This document shows, piece by piece, positions 54,686 through 63,585 of a DNA stretch of 64,000 nt. Source of the DNA: JAPOXR01 sp964291445 (GTDB taxonomy: Bacteria > Pseudomonadota > Alphaproteobacteria > Rhodobacterales > Rhodobacteraceae); NCBI GenBank assembly GCA_964291445.2, contig OZ219862.1:1240001-1304000 (forward strand), in the 5' to 3' direction. The translations under genes were made by a program, and so were the position numbers. Numbering within the stretch: position 1 is the stretch's first letter; the number at the start of each line of letters is the position of its first letter. The notes under the pieces were generated by a model that was given only the letters and a program-made list of their open reading frames with translations, did no database searches and was not told the DNA's origin.

Positions 54686-55500
54686 CGTTTACCCTTTATC
54701 ACCACGGGTCTTCCGTTTGCGCGGCCAAGGTGCGTTTTGCGATGGCCGAGAAGGGCATCGAATGGGATGGCGTCTACATTGACATTCTCGCAGGTGAGCA
54801 GTTCGAACCGGAATACCTGAAGCTGAACCCGAAGGGTGTCGTGCCCACGCTGGTTCATGATGAACTGGTAATCCCGGACAGCACGGTGATCGTCGAATAC
54901 CTTGATCAGATCATGCCTGAGACCTCGGTTCACCCGACCGATCCCTGGAAGCGGGCGCAGGTGCGCTACTGGACCAAAGCGGTCGATGAGGATCTGCACC
55001 CGGCCTGCGGCACGGTAACCTTTGTCTGTTCGCACCGTCACACGGTCTTGAAGAAACTCGGGAAAGAAGGCGCCGAGAAGTTCATGGCGTCGACGCCGAA
55101 ACTATCGGTGACCTCGAACTGGAAAGAGCAGAAAGAGGGGTTCATTCGCTACGGATTCGAGGCGCCGGGTGCGACGGAAGCGATCAAGCTGTACGATACC
55201 TACCTGCACAAGATGGAAGACGCGCTGGTTGGCCAGGATTGGTTGGTCGGCAACACGTTTTCGATCGCGGATATTTCGCTCACGCCCTACGTCAATCGAC
55301 TCGCGATGATGTCGATGCGCGGCTTGTGGGAAAACGGGCGTCTGCCGAATGTGGCGCGTTGGTTCAAGGCGATCGAGGCGCACCCGCACTTCACATCATG
55401 CTTCATTGATTGGGTGCCCGAAGACCTGACGAATGACCTGCGCGAGAACGGCGCCCAAAGCTGGCCCGAAGTCGCGAAAATTCTCGAAATCGAAATCTAG
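54682..55500 (+). CDS. Glutathione S-transferase family protein
   Basis: This is a 272-residue GST. The N-terminal thioredoxin fold has FTLYHHGSSVCAAKVRFAMA, the cis-Pro block LNPKGVVPTLVHD and the glutathione-contact IPDSTVIVEYLD. The all-helical C-terminal domain includes WLVGNTFSIADISLTPYVNR. The general layout resembles beta-etherases and dehalogenases that use glutathione to cleave C-O or C-X bonds; that specific role is only inferred. It is translationally coupled to the ALDH gene (ATGA). Confidence 0.92.
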   Translation: MTFTLYHHGSSVCAAKVRFAMAEKGIEWDGVYIDILAGEQFEPEYLKLNPKGVVPTLVHDELVIPDSTVIVEYLDQIMPETSVHPTDPWKRAQVRYWTKAVDEDLHPACGTVTFVCSHRHTVLKKLGKEGAEKFMASTPKLSVTSNWKEQKEGFIRYGFEAPGATEAIKLYDTYLHKMEDALVGQDWLVGNTFSIADISLTPYVNRLAMMSMRGLWENGRLPNVARWFKAIEAHPHFTSCFIDWVPEDLTNDLRENGAQSWPEVAKILEIEI

Positions 55501-55516
55501 GTATCAGGAGGAGCCA

Positions 55517-56272
55517 ATGGGCCGACTGGATGGAAAAACAGCCGCGATTACCGGCGCTGCCCGCGGAATTGGGGCGGAATACGCGAAGAAACTGGCTGCC
55601 GAAGGCGCCAATGTCGTTGTGACGGACATTCTGGACCCCGCCGAAGTCGTTGATGAAATCAATGCGGCTGGTGGTAACGCAGTCGGCATGGTGGTGGACG
55701 TGACCTCGGACGACGATCTGAATGCCATGGTTGCAAAGGCCGAAAGTGAATATGGCGCATTGAACATTCTGGTCAACAACGCGGGCCTTTTCGCGAATCT
55801 GACGCCAAAGCCTTTCCTGCAAATCGATAACGACGAATTCGACAAGGTCATGACGATCAATGCGCGCTCGATACATCAGGCGACCAAGGCTGCTGTTCCG
55901 GCGATGTTGCGCGCAGGCGGGGGCAAGATCTGCAATATCGCGTCGGGAACTGTCTATTATGGCCCGCCAGGTCTGTCGCACTATACCGCATCCAAGGCGG
56001 CTGTGATCGGTCTGACGCGTGGACATGCGCGCGAATTGGGCGACAGGAATATTCAGATCAACGCCATTGCGGTTGGCCTGACGGAAAGCAGCTCGATCAA
56101 GGGTGATGACAAGTGGGACCGTGCGCGGGCTCCGACGGTCGAGTCCCGCTCGATCAAGCGCGAAATGGTGCCGGAAGATCTGATGGGCACACTCATGTTT
56201 CTTGTCACACCAGACAGCGACTTCATCACTGGCCAGACGATCAACGTCGACGGCGGCAAGGTAAATCTCTGA
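55517..56272 (+). CDS. Short-chain dehydrogenase/reductase
   Basis: This is a classical SDR of 251 residues. The cofactor motif is TGAARGIG (12-19). The NNAG block is in NILVNNAGLF, and the catalytic Ser/Tyr/Lys lie in IASGTVYYG and SHYTASKAAVIGL. A strong SD (AGGAGGAG) precedes ATG 55517. It lies 16 bp after the GST gene. It probably oxidises an alcohol of the imported substrate, as a Calpha-type dehydrogenase would before GST attack (inference). Confidence 0.93.
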   Translation: MGRLDGKTAAITGAARGIGAEYAKKLAAEGANVVVTDILDPAEVVDEINAAGGNAVGMVVDVTSDDDLNAMVAKAESEYGALNILVNNAGLFANLTPKPFLQIDNDEFDKVMTINARSIHQATKAAVPAMLRAGGGKICNIASGTVYYGPPGLSHYTASKAAVIGLTRGHARELGDRNIQINAIAVGLTESSSIKGDDKWDRARAPTVESRSIKREMVPEDLMGTLMFLVTPDSDFITGQTINVDGGKVNL

Positions 56273-56276
56273 TCCC

Positions 56277-56573
56277 GTGGCCAGGGATTACCCATATGTT
56301 CCGCAAGGCGATGGGCCGAACCACGACTGGTCGGCGGGCCATACCTTCGTCAGGGTATCTGCCGCCGATGCCGGCGAGCAGTACACGCTGATGGAAGACA
56401 AGCTGAAGGCCAATTTCAAACCTGGCCCTCACCTGCACCGCCATCATGCCGAGGCCTTCCATATCCTGGACGGCTCGGTTGATTTCTACGTCGATGGCGA
56501 CTGGATGCGCGCGCCTGTTACCTGCCTGCACATCCCGCCTGGCACCGAACATTCCTGCGAGCCGACCGCATGA
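56277..56573 (+). CDS. Small cupin-domain protein
   Basis: This is a 98-residue single cupin with a GTG start 4 bp after the SDR stop. The metal-site motif is GPHLHRHHAEAFHILDGSVD, and the second cupin motif is HIPPGTEHSCEP. The chain ends there, overlapping the sulfatase ATG (ATGA), which makes it shorter at the C-terminus than most single-domain cupins. It may be a minimal metal-dependent isomerase or dioxygenase, or a truncated form. Function unknown. Confidence 0.8.
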   Translation: MARDYPYVPQGDGPNHDWSAGHTFVRVSAADAGEQYTLMEDKLKANFKPGPHLHRHHAEAFHILDGSVDFYVDGDWMRAPVTCLHIPPGTEHSCEPTA

Positions 56574-58207
56574 CCGGCCGCAAGAACATCCTGTTCATCA
56601 TGTGTGACCAGCTGCGCTACGACTACCTGTCATGTGCAGGCCACAAGACGTTGCACACGCCAAACATCGACGCATTGGCCAAACGGGGCGTCAGGTTTTC
56701 AAATGCCTACGTGCAATCTCCAGTTTGCGGCCCCAGTCGGATGAGTTTCTACACCGGGCGCTATGTGTCCTCCCACGGCGCAACGGGCAATTTCGTGCCT
56801 TTGCGCATCGGTGAAAAAAACATCGGGGATCATCTCAAACCGTTGGGGATGCGTCCGGTTCTGGTGGGCAAAACGCATATGGTCGCCGATCAGGAAGGGA
56901 TGAAACGACTGGGCGTCGATCCCGAAAGCGAGATCGGCGTGCACCATGCGCAAGCGGGCTTTGAGCCTTATGAGCGGGATGACGGGATACACCCTGACCG
57001 GGTCTTGAAACCGGGTGTGACGTATAACGACTACCTCAAGGAACGCGGTTATACCGATCACGAGAACCCGTGGCACTGGGCAGCAAATTCGGTCATGCGA
57101 GATGGTGAGGTCCGGTCCGGGTTCTTCAACGATGTTGCCAACCTGCCGGCACGGGTGACGGATGAGGAATCCGAGACGCCCTACATGACCCGCCGCGCAA
57201 TGCAATTCCTGGCCGAAGACGACGGTGAAACGCCGTGGCTGCTGCATCTCAGCTTTATCAAGCCTCACTGGCCGTACATCGCCCCTTCCCCCTACAATGA
57301 CATGTATGGGCCGGATGACGTTCAGCCTGTTCACCGGTCCGAGGCGGAAGTCGCGGATGTGAACCCACTGGCAAAGCTGTACCAGGAGCGGGTGAGCGCG
57401 AAGACATTTTCAAAGGATGAGCCGCGCGAGACCGCGATCCCGGCCTATATGGGATTGATCAAGCAGATCGACGATCATCTGGGGCTTTTGTTCGCGTTCA
57501 TGGAAGATCGAGACCTTCTCGAGGATACGATGGTCGTCTTCACATCTGACCACGGGGATTACTTCGGTGATCACTGGATGGGCGACAAGGACTTCTTTCA
57601 TGATCCGGCAGTGAAGGTGCCGCTGATCGTGGCGGACCCTGACCCGGCATGTGACGCGACGCGCGGAACGGTTGACGACCGGTTTGTTGAAGCGATCGAC
57701 CTGGTGCCGACCTTTATTGAATTCGCAGGTGGCGCGGTGCCGGAGCACATCATCGATGGTCGCTCCCTGATGCCGTTGCTGAAAGGCGAGGATGTCGAGT
57801 GGCGCGACCATGTCGTCAGCGAATACGACTATTTCATGCAGCCCTTCAGCCCGAAGACGGGCCGCAAGCCGCTGGATTGCCGACTCTACATGATTGCGAA
57901 CACAGAATGGAAATATGTCCATGCACCGGGCTATCCGCCGATGCTGTTCGATCTGGCGAATGACCCCGATGAGTTCATTGATCTGGGCCGCTCGCCCGCT
58001 CATGCGCAGGCCCGGCAAGCGATGCATAACGCCTTGGCAGCCTGGGCCTTGCAGTATCGGCAGCGTGACACCGTATCCGAAGAACGAGCGGGTCAAATGG
58101 TCGGGCTTGAAGACAAGCTTGGCGTGTTGATCGGCTATTGGAACGAAGACGATGTGAAGCCCCCGGCGACGGCACCGGACTTCGCGGGACGAAAGAACAC
58201 CAACTGA
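56570..58207 (+). CDS. Type I sulfatase (CGPSR)
   Basis: This is a 545-residue alkaline-phosphatase-superfamily sulfatase. The canonical formylglycine site is VQSPVCGPSRMSFYTGR (Cys53). Metal ligands lie in LFIMCDQLRYDYL and SDHGDYFGDHWMGDKDFFHD. No signal peptide is present, so it should act on an imported sulfate ester in the cytoplasm. It is a clear paralogue of the 48854-50518 gene. It needs a formylglycine-generating enzyme, not seen here. It is coupled to the cupin gene and 47 bp ahead of the TAXI receptor. Confidence 0.94.
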   Translation: MTGRKNILFIMCDQLRYDYLSCAGHKTLHTPNIDALAKRGVRFSNAYVQSPVCGPSRMSFYTGRYVSSHGATGNFVPLRIGEKNIGDHLKPLGMRPVLVGKTHMVADQEGMKRLGVDPESEIGVHHAQAGFEPYERDDGIHPDRVLKPGVTYNDYLKERGYTDHENPWHWAANSVMRDGEVRSGFFNDVANLPARVTDEESETPYMTRRAMQFLAEDDGETPWLLHLSFIKPHWPYIAPSPYNDMYGPDDVQPVHRSEAEVADVNPLAKLYQERVSAKTFSKDEPRETAIPAYMGLIKQIDDHLGLLFAFMEDRDLLEDTMVVFTSDHGDYFGDHWMGDKDFFHDPAVKVPLIVADPDPACDATRGTVDDRFVEAIDLVPTFIEFAGGAVPEHIIDGRSLMPLLKGEDVEWRDHVVSEYDYFMQPFSPKTGRKPLDCRLYMIANTEWKYVHAPGYPPMLFDLANDPDEFIDLGRSPAHAQARQAMHNALAAWALQYRQRDTVSEERAGQMVGLEDKLGVLIGYWNEDDVKPPATAPDFAGRKNTN

Positions 58208-58254
58208 ACTCTGCGGCAACGCAGGGTCGATAATTGATCAAATAGGAGGACACC

Positions 58255-59289
58255 ATGATCAAGACTTTTGTGAGCGTCGGAATGGCGCTAGGGCTTTTGG
58301 CAAGCACGGCAACGGCCCAGGTTATCTTGACGGCGGAAACCGGCCCTCCGGGCACTGTTCCTTTTACGGCGAGCACGACGCTGGCTGAAATCGTCTCAGG
58401 TAGCGGGCTTGCCGATATGCAGGTGGCTGACGGCCAGACGCTGACAAACTCTTTGCAAAACCTGGCAGAGGGCAAGACAGATGTGTCCGCCGCACCGATC
58501 GTTCTGACCTTCTTGATGTCGCGCGGGGCCGGACCCTACGCCGCGCTTGGTGCGGAAAAAGGCACAGAGCTGATCGGCAATGTGCAAGCGCTGTATACGT
58601 TCAACTACGGCGGCTTCGGACTCTATGCCTATAACAGCTCCACCGTGAAAGGCTGGGATGATGTGGCGGGCAAGACGATCCTGAATGGTCCGCCCCGCGG
58701 CGCGGCGCTGGCCAATGACCGCCAGATCCTTCAACTGGTCAGCGGCGTCGAGGACGGCAAGGACTATACCGGCATTCAGGTGAACTGGGGCCAGATGGCC
58801 AAGACCGTCACCGATGGTTCTGCCGATGCGATGATGCTGCCGGTGACGTTTCCGGATGCGCGCATCACGCGGTCATTGGCTGCCGGTGACATGACCCTTT
58901 GGTCAATCCCGAAAGATGTTTGGGAAGGCGAAGCCATGCAAAAATATATCAAGAGTCCCGGCACCGCAGGGATCACCTTTGATCTGTCCGATGTGGCCCC
59001 GGTCGATGGCCTGACCATTGTCAGCGAAGACGGCATCTGGCGCAGCCCGACCACAGCGGCCGCAGAGGTTGTCAATGCCAGCATGGACTTTGACATTGCC
59101 AAGGCGCTTACCAAGGCCATGCTCGACAACGTGGATACGTTCCTGACCAAGGCGCCCTATATGGGCACGACTCAGATTGGGTCTGTTGGGTTCGGCCTGT
59201 GTGGCGCGGTGCCTCTCAAGTACCATCCCGGCGCGGTTGCCGCCTATGAAGAGGCCGGCATGACAGTGCCGGATTGCGCCAAGCCCTGA
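58255..59289 (+). CDS. TAXI-family TRAP transporter substrate receptor
   Basis: This is a periplasmic receptor of 344 residues with a signal peptide (MALGLLASTATAQ, cleavage near 22). TAXI-type features are ILTAETGPPGTVPFTASTTL at the mature start, NSLQNLAEGKTDVSAAPIVL, and the late block LTKAMLDNVDTFLTKAPYMG. SD AGGAGG lies upstream. It is paired with the fused TRAP permease that follows 83 bp later, and probably delivers the sulfated or carboxylated substrate of the island. Confidence 0.9.
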   Translation: MIKTFVSVGMALGLLASTATAQVILTAETGPPGTVPFTASTTLAEIVSGSGLADMQVADGQTLTNSLQNLAEGKTDVSAAPIVLTFLMSRGAGPYAALGAEKGTELIGNVQALYTFNYGGFGLYAYNSSTVKGWDDVAGKTILNGPPRGAALANDRQILQLVSGVEDGKDYTGIQVNWGQMAKTVTDGSADAMMLPVTFPDARITRSLAAGDMTLWSIPKDVWEGEAMQKYIKSPGTAGITFDLSDVAPVDGLTIVSEDGIWRSPTTAAAEVVNASMDFDIAKALTKAMLDNVDTFLTKAPYMGTTQIGSVGFGLCGAVPLKYHPGAVAAYEEAGMTVPDCAKP

Positions 59290-59372
59290 TGGGGTGACGG
59301 ACCTCCTTTTGAGGTCTTGGCGGGGCCACGGCACGGTCGCGGCCCCGTCCCACGAGAGGTTGGGGGTTCAGA

Positions 59373-61739
59373 ATGTCAGCGGCGGAAAGCATCGCAGCGC
59401 CGAAATGGAGCATCGCCAGTATCATTGTGTTCTGGTTGTCCGTTGCCTTTGTCGTGACCGGTATGATCAACGCCATGCCCGGTATTCCGGGCTTGGACGC
59501 CTGGGCCACCAGAGTGGCAGGCAACGACTCCTTCATCATCCGAAAATTCCCGTTCGAATACTATTACCCCTTGGCGTTCGCGGTCATGATGTTGATTGTC
59601 GCCTTGCACCATTCGATCTGGAGGAGCTGGGCAGACAAAGGCAGTCTGCGACGGGGCATTGGCCTTGCGATGGACGTGGCGCTTGTGGCCATGGCTCTGA
59701 CGATCTCCGCCACCTATCTGGTCGAGATTGAATCCGTTTGCATCATCGATCAACTCACCGGAGATCGCGCGCGACTGATCGCTGAAAGCCTTCGGATCGA
59801 GAAAGAAAACGCCGAGTTGTTCGGCTTGCCCGAACCAACGACCGTAGATGACCCGAAATGCCTGAGCACAACCGGGCCCTGGCTGGTATTGATCATCGGT
59901 TTGGCGGTTGTTGTTTTTCTGACCTACAACGTCAAGGTGTGGGGCTTGCCGTTGGTGATAGTCGCCATCCTGGTGGCGGCCTACACGATCATCACGGTGC
60001 TGGTCTGGTACTTCTACGGCGTCGAGGACATCAACAAATACCTTGTGACCAAGATCGGAGGGGAGCCGCGACTGTTGTCGGACGGCAGACCGCGCGTGCA
60101 CGACATTCTTGTCAACAACGCATCGGGCCTGCTCGGCCGGTTCATGGATATCATCCTGAACGAGATTTTCCCCTATCTGATCCTTGGCGCGCTGTTTGGT
60201 GCATCCGCCGGGGGGCGCTCCCTGATCAAGGTTGCCTTCCGCTGGACCCGCAACCTGGCGGGTGGGCCTGCGCATGCGGCTATCGTGTCATCAGCCATGT
60301 TTGGCACGATCTCGGGCGGGCCGATTGTAAATGTCCTGTCAACCGGTGTGCTGACCATTCCGATGATGATCAAGCGCGGCTTTTCCCGCATTTTTGCAGG
60401 TGGGATGGAGGCGGCTGCGTCATCCGGTGGCTCGATCATGCCGCCCGTCATGGGCGTTGCGGCGTTCATCTTGGCAGCACTGACGGGCGTGCCGTACAAT
60501 CTGGTGATCATTGCAGCAGCGATTCCTGCTGTCGCCTATTTCCTGTGTCTGTTCCTGTCGGTGGTTTTTCAGGCGCGAAAGCAGAAAATTCGGGCCATTG
60601 GCGAGCTGACCGATGAGATGCATATGGATCGCCAGGATATCCTGAACCTGGTCATGATTTTCGTGCCGATCCTCATCATTCTGGTGCTGCTTCTGACCAG
60701 CAAGGAAAATGTGGGCTGCGGCCTGTTGGGTGGTATCCTGGGGGCAGAGCGCAGCTTTGTTGACGGCGTCTGCCGGGTGGAAAGTCTGTCCTGGTTCCTC
60801 CAGCTGATCCAGAACGCTGCGGGGGATGCAGGCAGTGCCGGGTGGTGGGCCGTGATCGCCTTGTGTTTCCTGCTGTTCCTTGATCCGGAGATGCGTGCAA
60901 AGCCTTCCAAGCTGCTGCACTCATTTGCCGATGCCGGCACGCTGATTGCAACGCTCTACCTGATGTTCCTGGCGGTCTCGATCATTGACTTCTGCCTGAA
61001 GTTCACCGGCATGCCGTTCTTTATCTCGTTGGATGTCCTGCAATGGCTGCAGAGCCTGAACCTTGGCGCCGAAGGATCCATTCTGTTCCAGTTTGCGGCG
61101 CTCTTTGTGACGATGCTTTTGGCAGTTCTCCTGGGTATGGGAATGCCTGCGGTGCCCGCTTATATCAACGTGGCCTTGTTGATGGGTCCGGTGTTGGCGG
61201 GCCTTGGCATCTCGGTCTTTTCCGCCAACATGTTCATCTTCTACTTTGCGGTTGCCTCGGCCATCACGCCGCCCGTGGCATTGGCTGCGTTTGCGGCGGC
61301 GACGATCACCAAGGCCGAACCGATGTCGACTGGTTTCGCCGCCGTGCGCGTGGGTATCGTGATGTTCGTGATCCCATTCGTCTTCGCCCTCTACCCTGAA
61401 ATCCTGTTGATAGAGGCGGCCGTTATCGACCCAAGCACCAGCTCTGGAAGCGAAATCAGGTATCTGCCGGGCTACACCGGAGAGGTGAATTGGGGCGCGT
61501 TGGTCTGGGTGCTTTTGCGTCTTTTCCTCGCGCTTTACCTGCTGGCAAGCGCCTTGGCGCGTTTTGACCGCGCGGCGCTGCCGATCTGGGATGTCGTGCT
61601 GCGGTTGGGGTTGGCGTTCCTCGTCATGACAAAGGAACCGGCAATGTACGGGGCAGCTGCCGTGGCAGCCTGTCTTTGGCTCGGATTGCACGTTCTCAGG
61701 AACAGACACCTGCATGCAGACGACCCTGCGCCCGGGTAG
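59373..61739 (+). CDS. TRAP transporter fused permease (4TM/12TM)
   Basis: This is a 788-residue inner-membrane protein with about 16-18 hydrophobic segments, the QM fusion typical of TAXI-type TRAP systems. Conserved blocks are HAAIVSSAMFGTISGGPIVN, MMIKRGFSRIFAGGMEAAAS with SGGSIMPPVMGVAAFILAAL, and late GMGMPAVPAYINVALLMGP with FYFAVASAITPPVALAAFAA. It uses an ion gradient to import the ligand bound by the TAXI receptor. It is the last gene of the operon starting at 53246. Confidence 0.94.
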   Translation: MSAAESIAAPKWSIASIIVFWLSVAFVVTGMINAMPGIPGLDAWATRVAGNDSFIIRKFPFEYYYPLAFAVMMLIVALHHSIWRSWADKGSLRRGIGLAMDVALVAMALTISATYLVEIESVCIIDQLTGDRARLIAESLRIEKENAELFGLPEPTTVDDPKCLSTTGPWLVLIIGLAVVVFLTYNVKVWGLPLVIVAILVAAYTIITVLVWYFYGVEDINKYLVTKIGGEPRLLSDGRPRVHDILVNNASGLLGRFMDIILNEIFPYLILGALFGASAGGRSLIKVAFRWTRNLAGGPAHAAIVSSAMFGTISGGPIVNVLSTGVLTIPMMIKRGFSRIFAGGMEAAASSGGSIMPPVMGVAAFILAALTGVPYNLVIIAAAIPAVAYFLCLFLSVVFQARKQKIRAIGELTDEMHMDRQDILNLVMIFVPILIILVLLLTSKENVGCGLLGGILGAERSFVDGVCRVESLSWFLQLIQNAAGDAGSAGWWAVIALCFLLFLDPEMRAKPSKLLHSFADAGTLIATLYLMFLAVSIIDFCLKFTGMPFFISLDVLQWLQSLNLGAEGSILFQFAALFVTMLLAVLLGMGMPAVPAYINVALLMGPVLAGLGISVFSANMFIFYFAVASAITPPVALAAFAAATITKAEPMSTGFAAVRVGIVMFVIPFVFALYPEILLIEAAVIDPSTSSGSEIRYLPGYTGEVNWGALVWVLLRLFLALYLLASALARFDRAALPIWDVVLRLGLAFLVMTKEPAMYGAAAVAACLWLGLHVLRNRHLHADDPAPG

Positions 61740-61992
61740 AATGCAGATCAAGATCGCACTTCGGGACGGAGCACTTCAGTTGGCAAGAATAGGCGAAGAC
61801 ATCACCGGCACCAGCGTTCTTCAAAGTCGCTAACGCCGAAGACCTCGGCATTCAGGCAGCTGAAAACCGCAAGGGCGATGTTTTGCGTACATGAGTCCGC
61901 TCGTTCAGCGGGTTCCAGAGAAAGGAGAGAGAAAGGCATATGTCAAATGGGGCGGGCTCGATGAATGACACCTTCACGGCAATTTCCAGACG
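61740..61992. other. Intergenic region after the TRAP operon
   Basis: No gene is visible. It marks the right boundary of the organosulfate island; beyond it the content changes to TA and defence fragments. Confidence 0.35.
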
Positions 61993-62378
61993 TCATGTTG
62001 CGCAATCCGCCTGTCGAGGTGATGGCAAGCGGTCGGTGGCAAGCGCAGTTTTCATGATCCCGACATGGAACACGAATCCGTCGATTCTAGCGATCCTGCT
62101 GAACAGGCGGTTCGTGAAGTTGCGGGGTTCGGGATAGGTCGAGACGTTCCTGGCGGTGTAGAGGCTCGAGGCCTTTTTCTCCCACAAAGCGAGACGCTTC
62201 CCGGGCTGGTCGATTTCGTATTTCAGCAATAGGCACTGTCGCTGGAAGAACCAGGTGGCAAGATTTCTGACCTCGTCGAGGGGCAGAGAGTCCGGCGAGG
62301 CTGAATACCGGGCTGTCGTTGTACCTGGGATGCGTCCGGGTGATGCAGGGGCCGATATGCCCGAACTCGTCGGGATAT
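61993..62378 (-). pseudogene. DUF3800 protein fragment, frameshifted
   Basis: On the minus strand, DIAYPDEFGHIGPCITRTHP and RYNDSPVFSLAGL are followed, after a frame change near 62286, by LPLDEVRNLATWFFQRQCLL, SLYTARNVSTYPEPRNFTNR and FVFHVGIMKTA. These are consecutive N-terminal blocks of DUF3800 proteins, a predicted RNase H-like family found with mobile elements and defence loci. The frame ends about 10 residues after MKTALATD, so the C-terminal half is lost. It is non-functional. Confidence 0.75.
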
Positions 62379-62419
62379 GCGATATCGGTTACCTGTTGTC
62401 GTCCGCTCCAGATGCACGA

Positions 62420-62443
62420 AAGCCCGCGCTAAAGCGCGGGCTT
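62420..62443. other. Strong GC-rich hairpin
   Basis: AAGCCCGCGC and GCGCGGGCTT form a perfect 10-bp stem with a TAAA loop. There is no long T-run, so it is a weak terminator candidate at best. It lies between the DUF3800 remnant and the TA pair. Confidence 0.5.
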
Positions 62444-62579
62444 CGGAATGAAGGCAAGCGAAGCGTGCGTTTCGCAGGGGCAGCAAACAAGCTGTCAACC
62501 CCGTGCTCGACAGGCGACTGGTTCCAGGGCCGCCCCGGAAGGTGTTGACCATTTGTAGCCAACAGGCTACATTGTCTGT

Positions 62580-62870
62580 GTGATCGAACTTCGCAAGACC
62601 GAAACATATGCAAGGTGGCTGGACAGAATTCGGGATGTGCGTGCGCGGGCCCGCATATTGGTGAGGGTCGAGCGTCTCGCAGATGGTAATCCGGGAGATG
62701 TCAGGCCGGTGGGCAAGGGTGTTTCAGAATTGCGGATAAACCATGGCCCGGGTTACCGGGTATATTACAAGACGCAGATCCCAACGGTCATCGTGCTGTT
62801 GAATGGAGGGAGCAAGCAGACACAGAAACGAGATATCGAGGTGGCCCTGCGGCTCGCGCAAGACCTTTAG
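62580..62870 (+). CDS. RelE/ParE-superfamily toxin (addiction-module killer type)
   Basis: This is a 96-residue toxin. It starts with GTG (MIELRKTETYARWLDRIRD) and contains VRPVGKGVSELRINHGPGYR, VYYKTQIPTVIVLLNGGSKQ and TQKRDIEVALRLA, the pattern of the HigB-like addiction-module killer family (TIGR02683). It is expected to block translation or act as a ribosome-dependent mRNA endonuclease. It looks intact and is followed 9 bp later by its antitoxin, the toxin-first order usual for this family. Confidence 0.92.
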   Translation: MIELRKTETYARWLDRIRDVRARARILVRVERLADGNPGDVRPVGKGVSELRINHGPGYRVYYKTQIPTVIVLLNGGSKQTQKRDIEVALRLAQDL

Positions 62871-62879
62871 GTGGAGACA

Positions 62880-63173
62880 ATGATCAAGACTGCAACCACA
62901 CCATACGACGTGGCCGAGCACCTTCGCACACCGGAGGAAATGGCTGCATACCTGGAAGCCGCCATCGAGGAAGCCGATGGCGATGCCGCGCTCATAGCCA
63001 AGGCGCTTGGCGATATCGCCCGCTCCAAGGGCATGTCGCAGGTTGCGTGCGAAGCAGGGCTTTCCCGCGAAAGCCTCTACAAGGCGCTGTCCGGAGACCG
63101 CAATCCCAGCCTGGACACGATTCTCAGGGTCGTCTCTGCGCTGGGCATGAAGCTGCGTGTAAGCTGCCCATAA
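62880..63173 (+). CDS. HigA-like addiction-module antitoxin
   Basis: This is a 97-residue helix-turn-helix antitoxin of the TIGR02684 type. The N-terminal toxin-contact region is YDVAEHLRTPEEMAAYLEAA. The HTH is in DIARSKGMSQVACEAGLSRE, followed by SLYKALSGDRNPSLDTILRV. ATG 62880 has GGTGGAG before it; an in-frame GTG at 62871 is an alternative. It pairs with the toxin upstream; the module appears functional. Confidence 0.92.
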   Translation: MIKTATTPYDVAEHLRTPEEMAAYLEAAIEEADGDAALIAKALGDIARSKGMSQVACEAGLSRESLYKALSGDRNPSLDTILRVVSALGMKLRVSCP

Positions 63174-63275
63174 GATATTGCGCAGGAGATGGTTCATCAG
63201 ACAGGCGTACTGAAGGGAGCCATAAACGGACGGTAATCCATGGAAGCTGCGAGGACCGGAATGCGCGTTGCCCGG

Positions 63276-63545
63276 TTACCCCGCACCATACTCGACGAGG
63301 ACCTCCACCGGTCGATTCGCCAGAGCGACCTGGTTGGCCGGTTGAGCACCGTCTTCTTCGGGAATCCCTTCAAGCGCTCGTCGAAGGAGATGATAAACAT
63401 GACGTGCCAGGAGTTCGGGACGGACAGTTGAGTCGGCCAATGTGACATCAACCCACCAGCCGTCGGCCGTTCGGGCATCGATTTCCGCCTCCAGAGCCGA
63501 GGTCAGGACATCTTCGTAGAGCCCGGAATGCAGTCGACGCGTCAT
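63276..63545 (-). pseudogene. N-terminal fragment of a DUF3427-type helicase
   Basis: About 90 codons resemble the N-terminal head of PLD-nuclease/SF2-helicase/DUF3427 proteins: LHSGLYEDVLTSALEAEIDA, LLARHVYHLLRRALEGIPEE and NQVALANR. The frame stops at 63276, where such proteins continue for about 900 residues. It follows the AbiEii gene by 40 bp on the same strand. It is evidently a truncated defence-type helicase; identification rests on weak N-terminal similarity. Confidence 0.5.
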
Positions 63546-63585
63546 GACCAATCCGAACGGAATTACATGGATGGAGAAGCCCGTG

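Noticed and set aside
59376..60275. 299-codon minus-strand frame opposite the TRAP permease
   Set aside because: Antisense to membrane helices; the product is hydrophilic, His/Gln-rich and unlike any family.
62420..62443. Strong hairpin as a rho-independent terminator
   Set aside because: The stem is perfect but no T-tract follows in either direction, and no clear gene end feeds into it. Kept only as an unassigned hairpin.
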